DNA of 64,000 nucleotides from UBA6985 sp946536225 (GTDB lineage: Bacteria > Bacillota_I > Bacilli_A > RF39 > UBA660). Shown piece by piece: positions 17,631-25,641 of the stretch (within the stretch, counting starts at the first letter, position 1; each line of letters begins with the position of its first letter). The stretch covers positions 186,001-250,000 of the forward strand of contig CAMNEE010000001.1 in NCBI GenBank assembly GCA_946536225.1, read 5' to 3'. The notes below the pieces were generated by a model. The model saw only the letters and a list, made by a program, of their open reading frames with translations, was not told where the DNA came from and did no database searches. A program made the translations under genes and the position numbers.

Positions 17631-19340
17631 ATGTTAAATTCTATATTTGACCAAATGGACTTTGGTCCATTACAAGAATTTCTTGATGATGATGACGTAA
17701 CCGACGTCTCTTACTCTAATGGTGGTCAAATTTGGTTAAAGACATTATCAAAAGGTATTTATCAAGTTGAAAGACCTAATATAAATAATGCATTCATGGA
17801 AAAACTTGCTTTCCAATGTTCTAATGTAATGGGAAAGACTTTTAATATGGCTCATCCTTTCTTGGATGCTGAATCTGCTGAATTACGTATGAATTTCGTA
17901 CATGATTCAATTGCAACAAATGGTATAGCTGTCTTAATGCGTAAGACTCCAGCTATGATTCGTTTGAATAAAGAAAAATTAATAGATGAAGATTATGTTA
18001 CTGAACAAGTTCATGATTTCCTTGTACAATGTGTTCATGCAAGATGTAACATTATTGTTGCCGGAGAAACTGGTTCAGGTAAAACAGAACTTGTTAAGTA
18101 TTTAGCTTCTAAAACATATGAAGATGAAAAAATAATAAGTATTGAAGATACACTAGAACTTCACTTAGATAAAATTTATCCTAATAGAGATATTGTTGCT
18201 ATGAAGACTAATAATATTGCTTCTTATTCAGAAGCATTAGTAGCCTGCATGAGACAAAACCCAATTTGGATCTTACTTTCCGAAGTTCGTTCTGGTGAAG
18301 CAGTTCTTGCAGTACGTAACTCTATTTCATCTGGTCACCACATTTTATCAACAATCCATGCTGATAAGGCGTCTTCTATACCTTTACGTATGTACTCCCT
18401 ATTAGAGAGTTCACAAGATATTGAACAATTCGTTTCATCTATTCATAGATATGTACAAATTGGTATATATGTAAAAGGTTATTTTAGTGCTCGTCTTAAT
18501 AGATTTCAACGTGAGATTCTTGAAATATGTGAATTCTATGTAGATGATGAAACTCAAAAACCTGTTGCTAGAGATTTATATGTTAAACAAATGGATGGAA
18601 GAATCATTCTTCATAATCCAAGTGATAAACTTAGAGCATATATGGCAATTGGTAACGTTACAATTCCTAAAGATTATTTTGGAATTGGCGATGCTGATGA
18701 AAAGATTGATGATTCTAAACGTGTTGAATTAGATGATGATGGAAATCTAGTAAATGCTAGTGATACACCTCAAGCTAAAGAAGAGAAGAAAGAATCAACT
18801 ATTAAAGATAAAACAGATCCATTTAATATGAATGGTGAAAATGTTATTACTCCAAGTAAAGAAGAACAAAATGGTAGAGTAACACCAACTCCTAAAGTAG
18901 CTGCAACTGATGTTAATGAACCAAGTGCTCATCCAGTTGAAGGTACTACACCAGTAGAAACACCTGTTGCTCCAGCAGCTCCAGTAGCTCCAGTAGCTCC
19001 AGTAGCTTCAACAGCTCCAGTAGCTCCAGCAGCCACTGTATCAACTGCACCTCTTGCATCAAGTGAACCTACTGAACAATTAATTGATACTTTACCAACT
19101 GAGAATGCTAATCAAATTGAAAGAACAATTCCAGAGGTAACTGATGTTAGTAATAATATAATAGCTAATAATCAACAAAATGTAATGGCTCAAATACAAA
19201 ATACTCAAGTGCCACCTACAGTAGAAGCTCCTGCTCCTGTAGCGGCTCCTGTTCAACCACAAGTAACAACACCTTTTAATTCAAGACCTGTTGTAAGTGG
19301 TTATATGCAAACACCTCCTGCTGATGCAGTAATTAATTAG
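17631..19340 (+). CDS. cpaF: CpaF/TadA-type secretion ATPase with long low-complexity tail
   Basis: 569 residues. The first 360 are a type II/IV secretion ATPase: Walker A GETGSGKT (145-152), Asp box IEDTLEL (171-177), Walker B region WILLSEVRSGEA (E218), His box HADKASS (243-249). It should power assembly of the Tad-like fibre in the cytoplasm. Residues about 370-569 are an extra tail, first acidic, then Ala/Pro/Val-rich with repeated APVAPV units (bases about 18950-19040) and Gln/Pro-rich at the end. Typical CpaF proteins end near the ATPase core, so the tail is unusual. Ribosome binding site AAAGGGGAG. Confidence 0.85.
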   Translation: MLNSIFDQMDFGPLQEFLDDDDVTDVSYSNGGQIWLKTLSKGIYQVERPNINNAFMEKLAFQCSNVMGKTFNMAHPFLDAESAELRMNFVHDSIATNGIAVLMRKTPAMIRLNKEKLIDEDYVTEQVHDFLVQCVHARCNIIVAGETGSGKTELVKYLASKTYEDEKIISIEDTLELHLDKIYPNRDIVAMKTNNIASYSEALVACMRQNPIWILLSEVRSGEAVLAVRNSISSGHHILSTIHADKASSIPLRMYSLLESSQDIEQFVSSIHRYVQIGIYVKGYFSARLNRFQREILEICEFYVDDETQKPVARDLYVKQMDGRIILHNPSDKLRAYMAIGNVTIPKDYFGIGDADEKIDDSKRVELDDDGNLVNASDTPQAKEEKKESTIKDKTDPFNMNGENVITPSKEEQNGRVTPTPKVAATDVNEPSAHPVEGTTPVETPVAPAAPVAPVAPVASTAPVAPAATVSTAPLASSEPTEQLIDTLPTENANQIERTIPEVTDVSNNIIANNQQNVMAQIQNTQVPPTVEAPAPVAAPVQPQVTTPFNSRPVVSGYMQTPPADAVIN

Positions 19341-19356
19341 AAAGGAAGATGAATAT

Positions 19357-20286
19357 ATGGGGTTTTTATTTGATTATACAGTTGAACTTGTTTTGCTTTT
19401 ATTAATTGTAATATTTGTTTGCAGTTATAGAGCTAATCAAGATAGTCAAAATGGACAAAATGTTTATAAGTTCTTATTTGATAGTTTTCAAAAAGTTTAT
19501 AATAAATTTGCTCCATATAGTTATCAAGAAGTTCAAGCTAAAGCTAAAGAATTAGGTTATGACTATTCAACAAGAGAATATACTGGCCAAATAGTTATCT
19601 TTGGTGGCGGTGCTGCACTTATTACTTATATATATTTTTATAATATACCAATTGCTTTATTATATGGATTTATTGCTATTATGTTTGTTCCATATATAAA
19701 ATATTTGAAAACAAATAAAATATATTCTGAATTTTTATTCGAATGTATTCAAGTATATTGTACAAATGTAATTAATGAGTTTACGACAACTCAATCATTT
19801 GTTAAATCTCTTGAAGGTGTAAGAGACTCTGGTATCTTAGAAGAGCCTGTTTATGGTGATGTATGTAAGATGATTGATCAAGCATATGCAAATGGTACTA
19901 TTGATGAATCCCTTGAATGGTTTAGCCAAAAGTATCCATATTATATAGTTAAAAATATGCATCAATTATTTAACCAAATAACAAAAGAAGGTGCTAAAGA
20001 TTCAGGGCAATCTCTTGAAAACATGATGCTAGATATAGACTTACTAGTTGAAGGTGTATATAGAGATAAAATGGATAGAGATGTATCTCATAAGAAGTTC
20101 TTAGGATTTGGTTTTGCTCTTTATTTCTTAATTATATTAGTTCAATTGCTTATGAATATGGATACATATAAACAAATGCTTAATAAATTTTATGTTCAAA
20201 TGTTATTACATGCAGTTTTATGGATTAATACTTACTTCCTTGTAAGTGGAGAAAAATTCTATAATGAAGATACGGGGGTTGAATAA
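19357..20286 (+). CDS. tadB: TadB-like inner-membrane platform protein
   Basis: 309 residues. One N-terminal helix (about 8-25), a helix pair near 78-115, a cytoplasmic type II secretion F-like domain (about 120-245: FECIQVYCTNVINEFTTTQS and later NQITKEGAKDSGQSL), and C-terminal helices near 250-300. This is the layout of TadB/TadC platform proteins that sit on the CpaF ATPase. It lies 16 bases after cpaF. Confidence 0.75.
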   Translation: MGFLFDYTVELVLLLLIVIFVCSYRANQDSQNGQNVYKFLFDSFQKVYNKFAPYSYQEVQAKAKELGYDYSTREYTGQIVIFGGGAALITYIYFYNIPIALLYGFIAIMFVPYIKYLKTNKIYSEFLFECIQVYCTNVINEFTTTQSFVKSLEGVRDSGILEEPVYGDVCKMIDQAYANGTIDESLEWFSQKYPYYIVKNMHQLFNQITKEGAKDSGQSLENMMLDIDLLVEGVYRDKMDRDVSHKKFLGFGFALYFLIILVQLLMNMDTYKQMLNKFYVQMLLHAVLWINTYFLVSGEKFYNEDTGVE

Positions 20287-20287
20287 T

Positions 20288-21091
20288 ATGACGAATAATG
20301 TATATTTTGAAATACTTATTATTGCTGCTATTATTATTTACGTACTTCAATATATAGGTGGATTTAGTATTAATAAATTCGTTGATGATAATGCTTCATA
20401 TTTTAGAAAGTTAAAAGAAAAAGACTTTGAATTTTATGCCAAGGCTAAATATGGAGATTCAGTAGATATTGATAAACTATTTAATTCGAGACTTAAAAAT
20501 GCTCTTTTTGCCGGTGGCGTAACAATATTCTATTTTCTAAATAATTTTACTTATGTTTCAATGATTATTGTATTTGGTATGACAGCGCTTTTTTATAAGA
20601 TGCCTTATTATAACTTAAAAAGTTACTATAAAAAACATTTACATTTAATCGATTCTCAATTACCTTATTATTTAAAAAACTTGGAAATATTAGTACAACA
20701 CTATACAGTTCCTGTTGCGTTAGGTAAGTCTTTAGGAGATGCTCCAGAAATATTCCAAGATGGTCTACATGACTTAATTGAAAAGATTAATGCTGGTGAC
20801 TCAAGTATTCAACCTTATATGGATTTTGCAAAAGAGTATCCAGTTAGAGATAGTATGAGAATGATGAGACTTTTATATCGTTTAGGTCTTGGTAAACAAG
20901 AAAGAAAACAAGAACAATTATTAACATTCTCAAGAGACGTATCTGCATTACAACAAAAAGCCAGAGAAGCTCGTTATAAAGCAAGACTTGATAAGATGGA
21001 ATCTCAAACAATGAAGATGCTTGTATTTACAGGTGGTGGAGTTATGATGATTCTTGTTCTTTCAATCATGCAATCATTCTCAGGAATGTAA
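20288..21091 (+). CDS. tadC: TadC-like platform protein
   Basis: 267 residues from ATG 20288, chosen because GGGGG (20274-20278) lies upstream; an earlier in-frame ATG falls inside tadB. An N-terminal helix, a helix pair near 75-110, a T2SSF-like domain (LIDSQLPYYLKNLEILVQH, LLYRLGLGKQERKQEQL) and a final membrane helix (FTGGGVMMILVLSIMQ). The second platform subunit, last gene of the operon. No prepilin, prepilin peptidase or TadE-like gene follows. Confidence 0.72.
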   Translation: MTNNVYFEILIIAAIIIYVLQYIGGFSINKFVDDNASYFRKLKEKDFEFYAKAKYGDSVDIDKLFNSRLKNALFAGGVTIFYFLNNFTYVSMIIVFGMTALFYKMPYYNLKSYYKKHLHLIDSQLPYYLKNLEILVQHYTVPVALGKSLGDAPEIFQDGLHDLIEKINAGDSSIQPYMDFAKEYPVRDSMRMMRLLYRLGLGKQERKQEQLLTFSRDVSALQQKAREARYKARLDKMESQTMKMLVFTGGGVMMILVLSIMQSFSGM

Positions 21092-21115
21092 AAGATGCTT
21101 AGGCATCTTTTTTTT
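21091..21115 (+). terminator. Terminator of the Tad-like operon
   Basis: AAAGATGC (21091-21098), TTAG, GCATCTTT (21103-21110), then T residues. The last A of the stop codon starts the stem. Confidence 0.88.
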
Positions 21116-21166
21116 ACAAATCGATATATTTAGTTTATAATAATCAAACGAAATGAGGAGATAATT

Positions 21167-22357
21167 ATGAATAGAGAAGATTTTCCTATTATAAACACAA
21201 ACATAATTTATTTAGATAATGGTGCTACTACATTAAAACCTAAGTGTGTTATTGATAGTACAATTGACTATTATTCTAATTATTCTGCAAATGCTCATAG
21301 AGGAGACTATGATATTAGTTTAAAAGTAGATATTAACTATGAAGGTGTAAGAGAAAAGATTGCTAAATTAATTAACTGTAATAGTAATGAAGTAATATTT
21401 ACAAGTGGTTCAACTGACTCAAGTAATTTAGTAGTTGATGGATACTTTAGAAATAAACTAAAGAAAGATGATGAAGTACTTATTACTTACTCAGAACATG
21501 CAAGTAATGTACTTCCTTGGTTTAATTTAGAAAATGAAATAGGTATTAAAGTTAAATTTATACCACTAGATGAGAATAAACATGTTACATTAGAAAATGT
21601 AATAAATAGTATTACAGATAATACTAAAGTTATTTCTTTAGCACATGTTACGAATGTACTTGGGGACATTAGACCTATTAAAGAAATATGTGAGGAAGCT
21701 CATAAAAGAGATATAAAAGTAGTAGTAGATGGTGCTCAAAGTGTTCCTCATATAAAAACTGATGTTAAAGATTTAGATTTAGACTTCTTATTCTTCAGTG
21801 CACATAAGATGTGCGGTCCAACTGGAGTAGGTGTTCTTTATGGTAAATACGAATTACTAGAAAATATGAAACCTATGAATTTAGGTGGAGGAATGAATGA
21901 ATCATTTGATGATGCAGAACATATTGAGTTAAAAAAAATTCCTACAAGATTTGAAGGTGGAACTCCAAATATAGCTGGTGTTATTGCTTTTGGTGAAGCA
22001 ATTGATTATTTACTTAATATTGGACTTGATAATATAACTAAAAGGGAAAAAGAATTAAATAGTTACTTAACTAATAAATTATCAGAAATAGATTTTATTC
22101 ATATAGTAAGTAGTAGTGATACTGGTATTACAGCATTTACTGTTGATGGATTATTTCCTCAGGATGTTGCAATATATTTAAATAAATATAATATATGTGT
22201 AAGAGCAGGAAATCATTGTGCTAAATTACTTAAAAATGTAATTGGTACAGATAATACTATAAGAGTATCTATATATTTCTATAATACTATTGAAGAAATA
22301 GATAAGTTAGTAGATTTATTACGAGATAAAGATAAAATAATGAGGGAGATGATTTAA
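21167..22357 (+). CDS. sufS: Cysteine desulfurase SufS
   Basis: 396 residues, PLP enzyme that takes sulfur from cysteine for Fe-S cluster assembly. YLDNGATTLKP at the N-terminus, the PLP lysine in SAHKMCGPTG, and the active Cys in RAGNHCAKLL near the C-terminus are all present. The RxGxHCA context is that of group II (SufS). Ribosome binding site GAGGAGATAAT. Its stop overlaps the SufU start (TAATG). No sufBCD genes are in the window. Confidence 0.93.
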   Translation: MNREDFPIINTNIIYLDNGATTLKPKCVIDSTIDYYSNYSANAHRGDYDISLKVDINYEGVREKIAKLINCNSNEVIFTSGSTDSSNLVVDGYFRNKLKKDDEVLITYSEHASNVLPWFNLENEIGIKVKFIPLDENKHVTLENVINSITDNTKVISLAHVTNVLGDIRPIKEICEEAHKRDIKVVVDGAQSVPHIKTDVKDLDLDFLFFSAHKMCGPTGVGVLYGKYELLENMKPMNLGGGMNESFDDAEHIELKKIPTRFEGGTPNIAGVIAFGEAIDYLLNIGLDNITKREKELNSYLTNKLSEIDFIHIVSSSDTGITAFTVDGLFPQDVAIYLNKYNICVRAGNHCAKLLKNVIGTDNTIRVSIYFYNTIEEIDKLVDLLRDKDKIMREMI

Positions 22358-22791
22358 TGGATTCTAATTTAAAAAGAGAAATTATTTTAGATAATTATAA
22401 TGATCCTTTTAATAAAGTTAATGAAGCTCCTGTTTCTTATTTAACTACTCGTGCTAAGAGTGATAATTGTATTGATGATATTAGACTTTATGTTGATATT
22501 CAAGATGATGTTATTAAAGACATTAAGTTTAATGGAGAAGCATGTGCTATTAGTACAGCCTCTACTTCAATTATGATTAAAAATTTAATTGGTAAGTCTG
22601 TTAAAGATGCTTTAGAATATATGGAAAACTTTGATAATATGTTAGAAGAAAAAGAGTATGACTCTAACGTAGTTGGAGAAGCTCAAGTATTTGATGAAAC
22701 ATATAAACAAGTTAATAGACGTAATTGTGTAACACTTCCATATCGAGGAATTAAAAGCGTATTAAAAGATTACTTGACTAAAAATGCTTAA
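22357..22791 (+). CDS. sufU: Sulfur carrier/transferase SufU
   Basis: 144 residues. It carries the three Cys of the zinc site (SDNCIDDI, GEACAISTAS, RRNCVTLPY) and accepts sulfur from SufS. The first motif reads C-I-D-D rather than the usual C-G-D, so the conserved Asp is displaced by one residue or replaced. Translation is coupled to sufS by TAATG. The -35 of the following T-box promoter lies inside its last codons. Confidence 0.88.
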   Translation: MDSNLKREIILDNYNDPFNKVNEAPVSYLTTRAKSDNCIDDIRLYVDIQDDVIKDIKFNGEACAISTASTSIMIKNLIGKSVKDALEYMENFDNMLEEKEYDSNVVGEAQVFDETYKQVNRRNCVTLPYRGIKSVLKDYLTKNA

Positions 22792-22803
22792 ATGTTTTAT
22801 AAT
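22774..22803 (+). promoter_or_regulatory. Promoter of the serine T-box operon, inside sufU
   Basis: TTGACT (22774-22779), 18 bp, TATAAT (22798-22803). The -35 is within the sufU coding sequence and no terminator separates the two units. Confidence 0.75.
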
Positions 22804-22814
22804 CTTTCTTGTAA

Positions 22815-23011
22815 AGCGAATATATAGGACTAGTAATAAATGGAAATTGTTAAGAGAAGACCTGGTTGGTGAAAAGGTTAAAATGGAAGTTTATGAATCT
22901 ACCTATTAGTGATATTAATAATATCCGGATTGTAACCCGTTAAAGTTTATAGAGTTAAATAAAGAGATGGCACCGTGCATTATGCACTTTCTTGTGTGTT
23001 ATCTCTTTTTT
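22815..23011 (+). promoter_or_regulatory. T-box leader, serine-specific (inferred)
   Basis: AGTA near 22834 and, on the 3' strand of stem I, GAA-TCT-A near 22897, giving TCT as serine specifier. The T-box core is a variant, GATGGCACCGTGC (22965-22977), with a GTGCAT/ATGCAC arm. AAAGAGATGGCAC (22961-22973) can pair with GTGTTATCTCTTT (22996-23008) with two G-U pairs, followed by T residues, as the terminator. It controls the NUDIX-DUF1653 gene and serS. Confidence 0.87.
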
Positions 23012-23031
23012 ATTTTTTAGGAGGAAAAAGA

Positions 23032-23751
23032 ATGGAGCAAGTTAGAGTTGGAGTTGCTGTCATTATTCGTGATGGTGATAAGATTTTATTAGGACATAGA
23101 TCTAAGAATAAAAAAGACACAGGTGGAATTATTGGTAGAGATACTTGGACATTACCTGGTGGTAAACAAGAATTTGATGAAACTATTCTAGATTGTGCAG
23201 CAAGAGAAACAAAAGAAGAATGTAATTTAGATGTTAGCAATCTTCAAATATTAACTGCATGTGATGATATTGATGTAGATAGACACTTTGTTACTATTAC
23301 TACAATTGCTAATGCTTATTCAGGAGATTTAAAAATTATGGAACCTGAAAAAGAAGATGAGTGGAAATGGTTTGATATAAATAATCTACCTACTAATTTA
23401 TATCCTCCATCGAAAAATAGTTTAATTAAATATAAGGAGTATTTATTTATGAAAGAAATGTTTGAAAGAGGAGATATTGTTCAACATTTTAAAAGAGAAA
23501 CAGTATCGGAAGAAGATTTAAAGAAAGATCCAAATAAGTATTTATATGAAATAATTGGAACTGCAAGACATACTGAGAATGGCGAAGAATTAATGGTTTA
23601 TAAACCATTATATGAAACTGAATGTGTTGAAGGTGTTGATTTTACTGCAAGACCTTTAGATATGTTTAACTCGGAAGTGGATCATAAAAAGTATCCTGAG
23701 ATTAAACAAAAAATGAGATTTCAAATGTATAAAAAGAAAGGTGATAAATAA
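23032..23751 (+). CDS. NUDIX hydrolase fused to DUF1653, T-box passenger
   Basis: 239 residues from ATG 23032 (ribosome binding site AGGAGG; an earlier in-frame ATG lies in the T-box terminator). Residues 1-135 form a NUDIX domain with the box GGKQEFDE...RETKEEC at 43-64. Residues about 145-231 match DUF1653: YEIIGTARHTENGEELMVY, KPLYETE, RPLDMF, MRF. Nudix enzymes hydrolyse nucleoside diphosphates linked to X; DUF1653 has no known role. Lying between the serine T-box and serS and coupled to serS by TAATG, it should be induced by serine starvation. The substrate is open; dinucleoside polyphosphates made by synthetases are a guess. Confidence 0.85.
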   Translation: MEQVRVGVAVIIRDGDKILLGHRSKNKKDTGGIIGRDTWTLPGGKQEFDETILDCAARETKEECNLDVSNLQILTACDDIDVDRHFVTITTIANAYSGDLKIMEPEKEDEWKWFDINNLPTNLYPPSKNSLIKYKEYLFMKEMFERGDIVQHFKRETVSEEDLKKDPNKYLYEIIGTARHTENGEELMVYKPLYETECVEGVDFTARPLDMFNSEVDHKKYPEIKQKMRFQMYKKKGDK

Positions 23752-25040
23752 TGATAGATATTAAATTAATAAGAGAAAATAGAGATTTAGTAAAAGAAAA
23801 TATTAAAAAGAAATTCCAAGATGAAAAACTTCCATTAGTAGATGAAGTTTATGAAATGGATATTAAAGTTAGAGAAGCACAACTTACTGCTGATAACTTA
23901 AAGGCTGAAAAGAATAAACTTAGTGGTGAAATTGGAATTCTTATGAAAGATAAAAAAATTGAAGAAGCCAATGAAATTAAAGCAAAAATTGCTGAAATGG
24001 CTGAAGAAATCACTAAGAATGAAAATATTAAAGCTGAATTAGATGAAGAAATTAAGAAAAGAATGATGGTTATTCCAAATATCATTGATGAATCAGTTCC
24101 AGTTGGAAAAGATGACTCTGAAAATGTTGAAGTTGAAAAGTTTGGTGAACCAATTGTTCCAAAGTATGAAATTCCATATCATGCTGATATTATTGCTTCA
24201 TTTAATGGACTTGATAAAGAATCAGCAGGTAGAACTTCAGGTGAAGGTTTCTACTATTTAATTGGAGACATTGCAAGACTTCATGAAGCAATGATTGCTT
24301 GTGCAAGAGACTATATGATTGATAATGGATTTACTTATGCAATTCCTCCTTTCATGATTAGAAGTGATGTTGTAACTGGAGTTATGAGTTTTGCTGAAAT
24401 GGAAGCTATGATGTATAAAATTGAAGGAGAAGATCTTTATTTAATTGGTACATCTGAACACTCTATGATAGGTAAATTCAAAGGACAAATGTTACAAAAG
24501 GCTGAACTTCCTATTCATATGACTTCATATTCACCATGCTTTAGAAAAGAAGGTGGATCTCATGGACTAGAAGAAAGAGGTCTTTATAGAGTTCATCAAT
24601 TTGAAAAACAAGAAATGGTTGTAATCTGTGAACCAGAAGAATCTATGGATTGGTATAATAAGATGTGGAAATTAACAGTTGATTTATTTAGATCTTGGGA
24701 TATTCCTGTTAGACAACTTGAATGCTGTTCAGGAGATTTAGCTGATTTAAAAGTTAAATCATGTGATATTGAAGCATGGAGTCCTAGACAACAAAAATAC
24801 TTTGAGGTTGGTTCATGCTCTACATTAGGAGATGCTCAAGCAAGAAGACTTGGTATTCGTGTTAAGGGAGAAAAGGGTAATTATTATCCTCATACACTTA
24901 ATAATACAGTTGTTGCAACTCCAAGAGGATTAATTGCTTTGTTAGAAAATAATTATCAAGAAGATGGAAGAGTATTAATTCCTAAAGTATTACAACCTTA
25001 TATGGGTGGTAAAACTGAACTTGTTCCTGTTAAGAAATAG
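23751..25040 (+). CDS. serS: Serine-tRNA ligase
   Basis: 429 residues, class II synthetase. N-terminal coiled-coil arm (about 30-105) that grips the long variable arm of tRNA-Ser; motif 2 FRKEGGSHGLEERGLYRVHQF; motif 3 region LNNTVVATPRGLIALLENN and VLQPYMGG. The motif 3 region reads NNTxxATPR rather than the NGSGLAVGR of E. coli. Start overlaps the NUDIX stop (TAATG). Controlled by the upstream T-box. Confidence 0.96.
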   Translation: MIDIKLIRENRDLVKENIKKKFQDEKLPLVDEVYEMDIKVREAQLTADNLKAEKNKLSGEIGILMKDKKIEEANEIKAKIAEMAEEITKNENIKAELDEEIKKRMMVIPNIIDESVPVGKDDSENVEVEKFGEPIVPKYEIPYHADIIASFNGLDKESAGRTSGEGFYYLIGDIARLHEAMIACARDYMIDNGFTYAIPPFMIRSDVVTGVMSFAEMEAMMYKIEGEDLYLIGTSEHSMIGKFKGQMLQKAELPIHMTSYSPCFRKEGGSHGLEERGLYRVHQFEKQEMVVICEPEESMDWYNKMWKLTVDLFRSWDIPVRQLECCSGDLADLKVKSCDIEAWSPRQQKYFEVGSCSTLGDAQARRLGIRVKGEKGNYYPHTLNNTVVATPRGLIALLENNYQEDGRVLIPKVLQPYMGGKTELVPVKK

Positions 25041-25064
25041 TTTAAAAAACTATTTCTTTTTTTG
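25032..25064 (+). terminator. Terminator overlapping the serS stop
   Basis: AAGAAATAGTT (25032-25042) pairs with AACTATTTCTT (25048-25058), then T residues. The stop TAG (25038-25040) is in the left arm. Confidence 0.88.
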
Positions 25065-25095
25065 TTGACTCTCCAGTTATGTGTAATGTTATAGT
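25065..25095 (+). promoter_or_regulatory. MerR-type promoter with 19-bp spacer
   Basis: TTGACT (25065-25070), 19 bp, TATAGT (25090-25095). The long spacer begins CTCCAGTTA, a half-site typical of MerR-family operators, and GACT/AGTC frames the region. It lies upstream of the MerR gene itself. Confidence 0.5.
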
Positions 25096-25116
25096 CTTTA
25101 TAGAAAGGACGTAAAT

Positions 25117-25145
25117 TTGCATGTTTACAAGAAATAATGTATAAT
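25117..25145 (+). promoter_or_regulatory. Second promoter of the MerR gene
   Basis: TTGCAT (25117-25122), 17 bp, TATAAT (25140-25145), closer to the gene than the 19-bp promoter. Confidence 0.7.
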
Positions 25146-25173
25146 TTGTTTTATTACAAGGGGATGTTTTTAT

Positions 25174-25557
25174 ATGTATAGAATAGGTGAATTTTCAGAG
25201 TTAACTGGATTATCTGTAAAAACTTTAAGGTTTTATGATGAATTAGGTATTTTAAAACCAGGTTATATAGATGAGTTTACAAACTATAGATATTATACGG
25301 AAGATAATTATAATCAAGCACTTGTTATTAATGATCTAAAAAGATGTCATTTTAAACTAGAAGAAATAAAGTATATTCTTGATAATGGTTTAAATAAAGA
25401 TATTATTGAAAATAAACAAAGTGAAATAAAAACTGAAATAGATGAATTATATGATTCATATAATCGTTTAGATGTTTTAAACGAAACTTTATCTTTTGCT
25501 GAGTATAAATCTAGAAGTGATGTAAAAGTTAGACGTAAAATGAAGAAAGCTGCATAG
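25174..25557 (+). CDS. MerR-family transcriptional regulator
   Basis: 127 residues. The winged helix-turn-helix of MerR proteins is at the N-terminus (YRIGEFSELTGLSVKTLRFY, then ELGILKP, TNYRYYTEDN), followed by a coiled-coil dimerisation helix (about 75-110). There is no effector domain beyond about 30 residues, so the inducer cannot be guessed. A MerR-type promoter lies upstream, suggesting self-regulation. No obvious target gene is next to it. Confidence 0.88.
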   Translation: MYRIGEFSELTGLSVKTLRFYDELGILKPGYIDEFTNYRYYTEDNYNQALVINDLKRCHFKLEEIKYILDNGLNKDIIENKQSEIKTEIDELYDSYNRLDVLNETLSFAEYKSRSDVKVRRKMKKAA

Positions 25558-25568
25558 CTTTCTTTTTT
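25543..25568 (+). terminator. Terminator overlapping the MerR stop
   Basis: AAGAAAGCT (25543-25551), GCAT, AGCTTTCTT (25556-25564), then T residues. The stop TAG is at 25555-25557. Confidence 0.88.
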
Positions 25569-25641
25569 ATTGACGTTAAATGGTCTTTTTAATCTATAAA
25601 GTTTAAAGTATTTGGTTTATAATTATATTAGGGTGATAATT

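Noticed and set aside
22975..23031. Upstream ATG for the NUDIX-DUF1653 gene
   Set aside because: It lies inside the T-box terminator; ATG 23032 has AGGAGG directly upstream.
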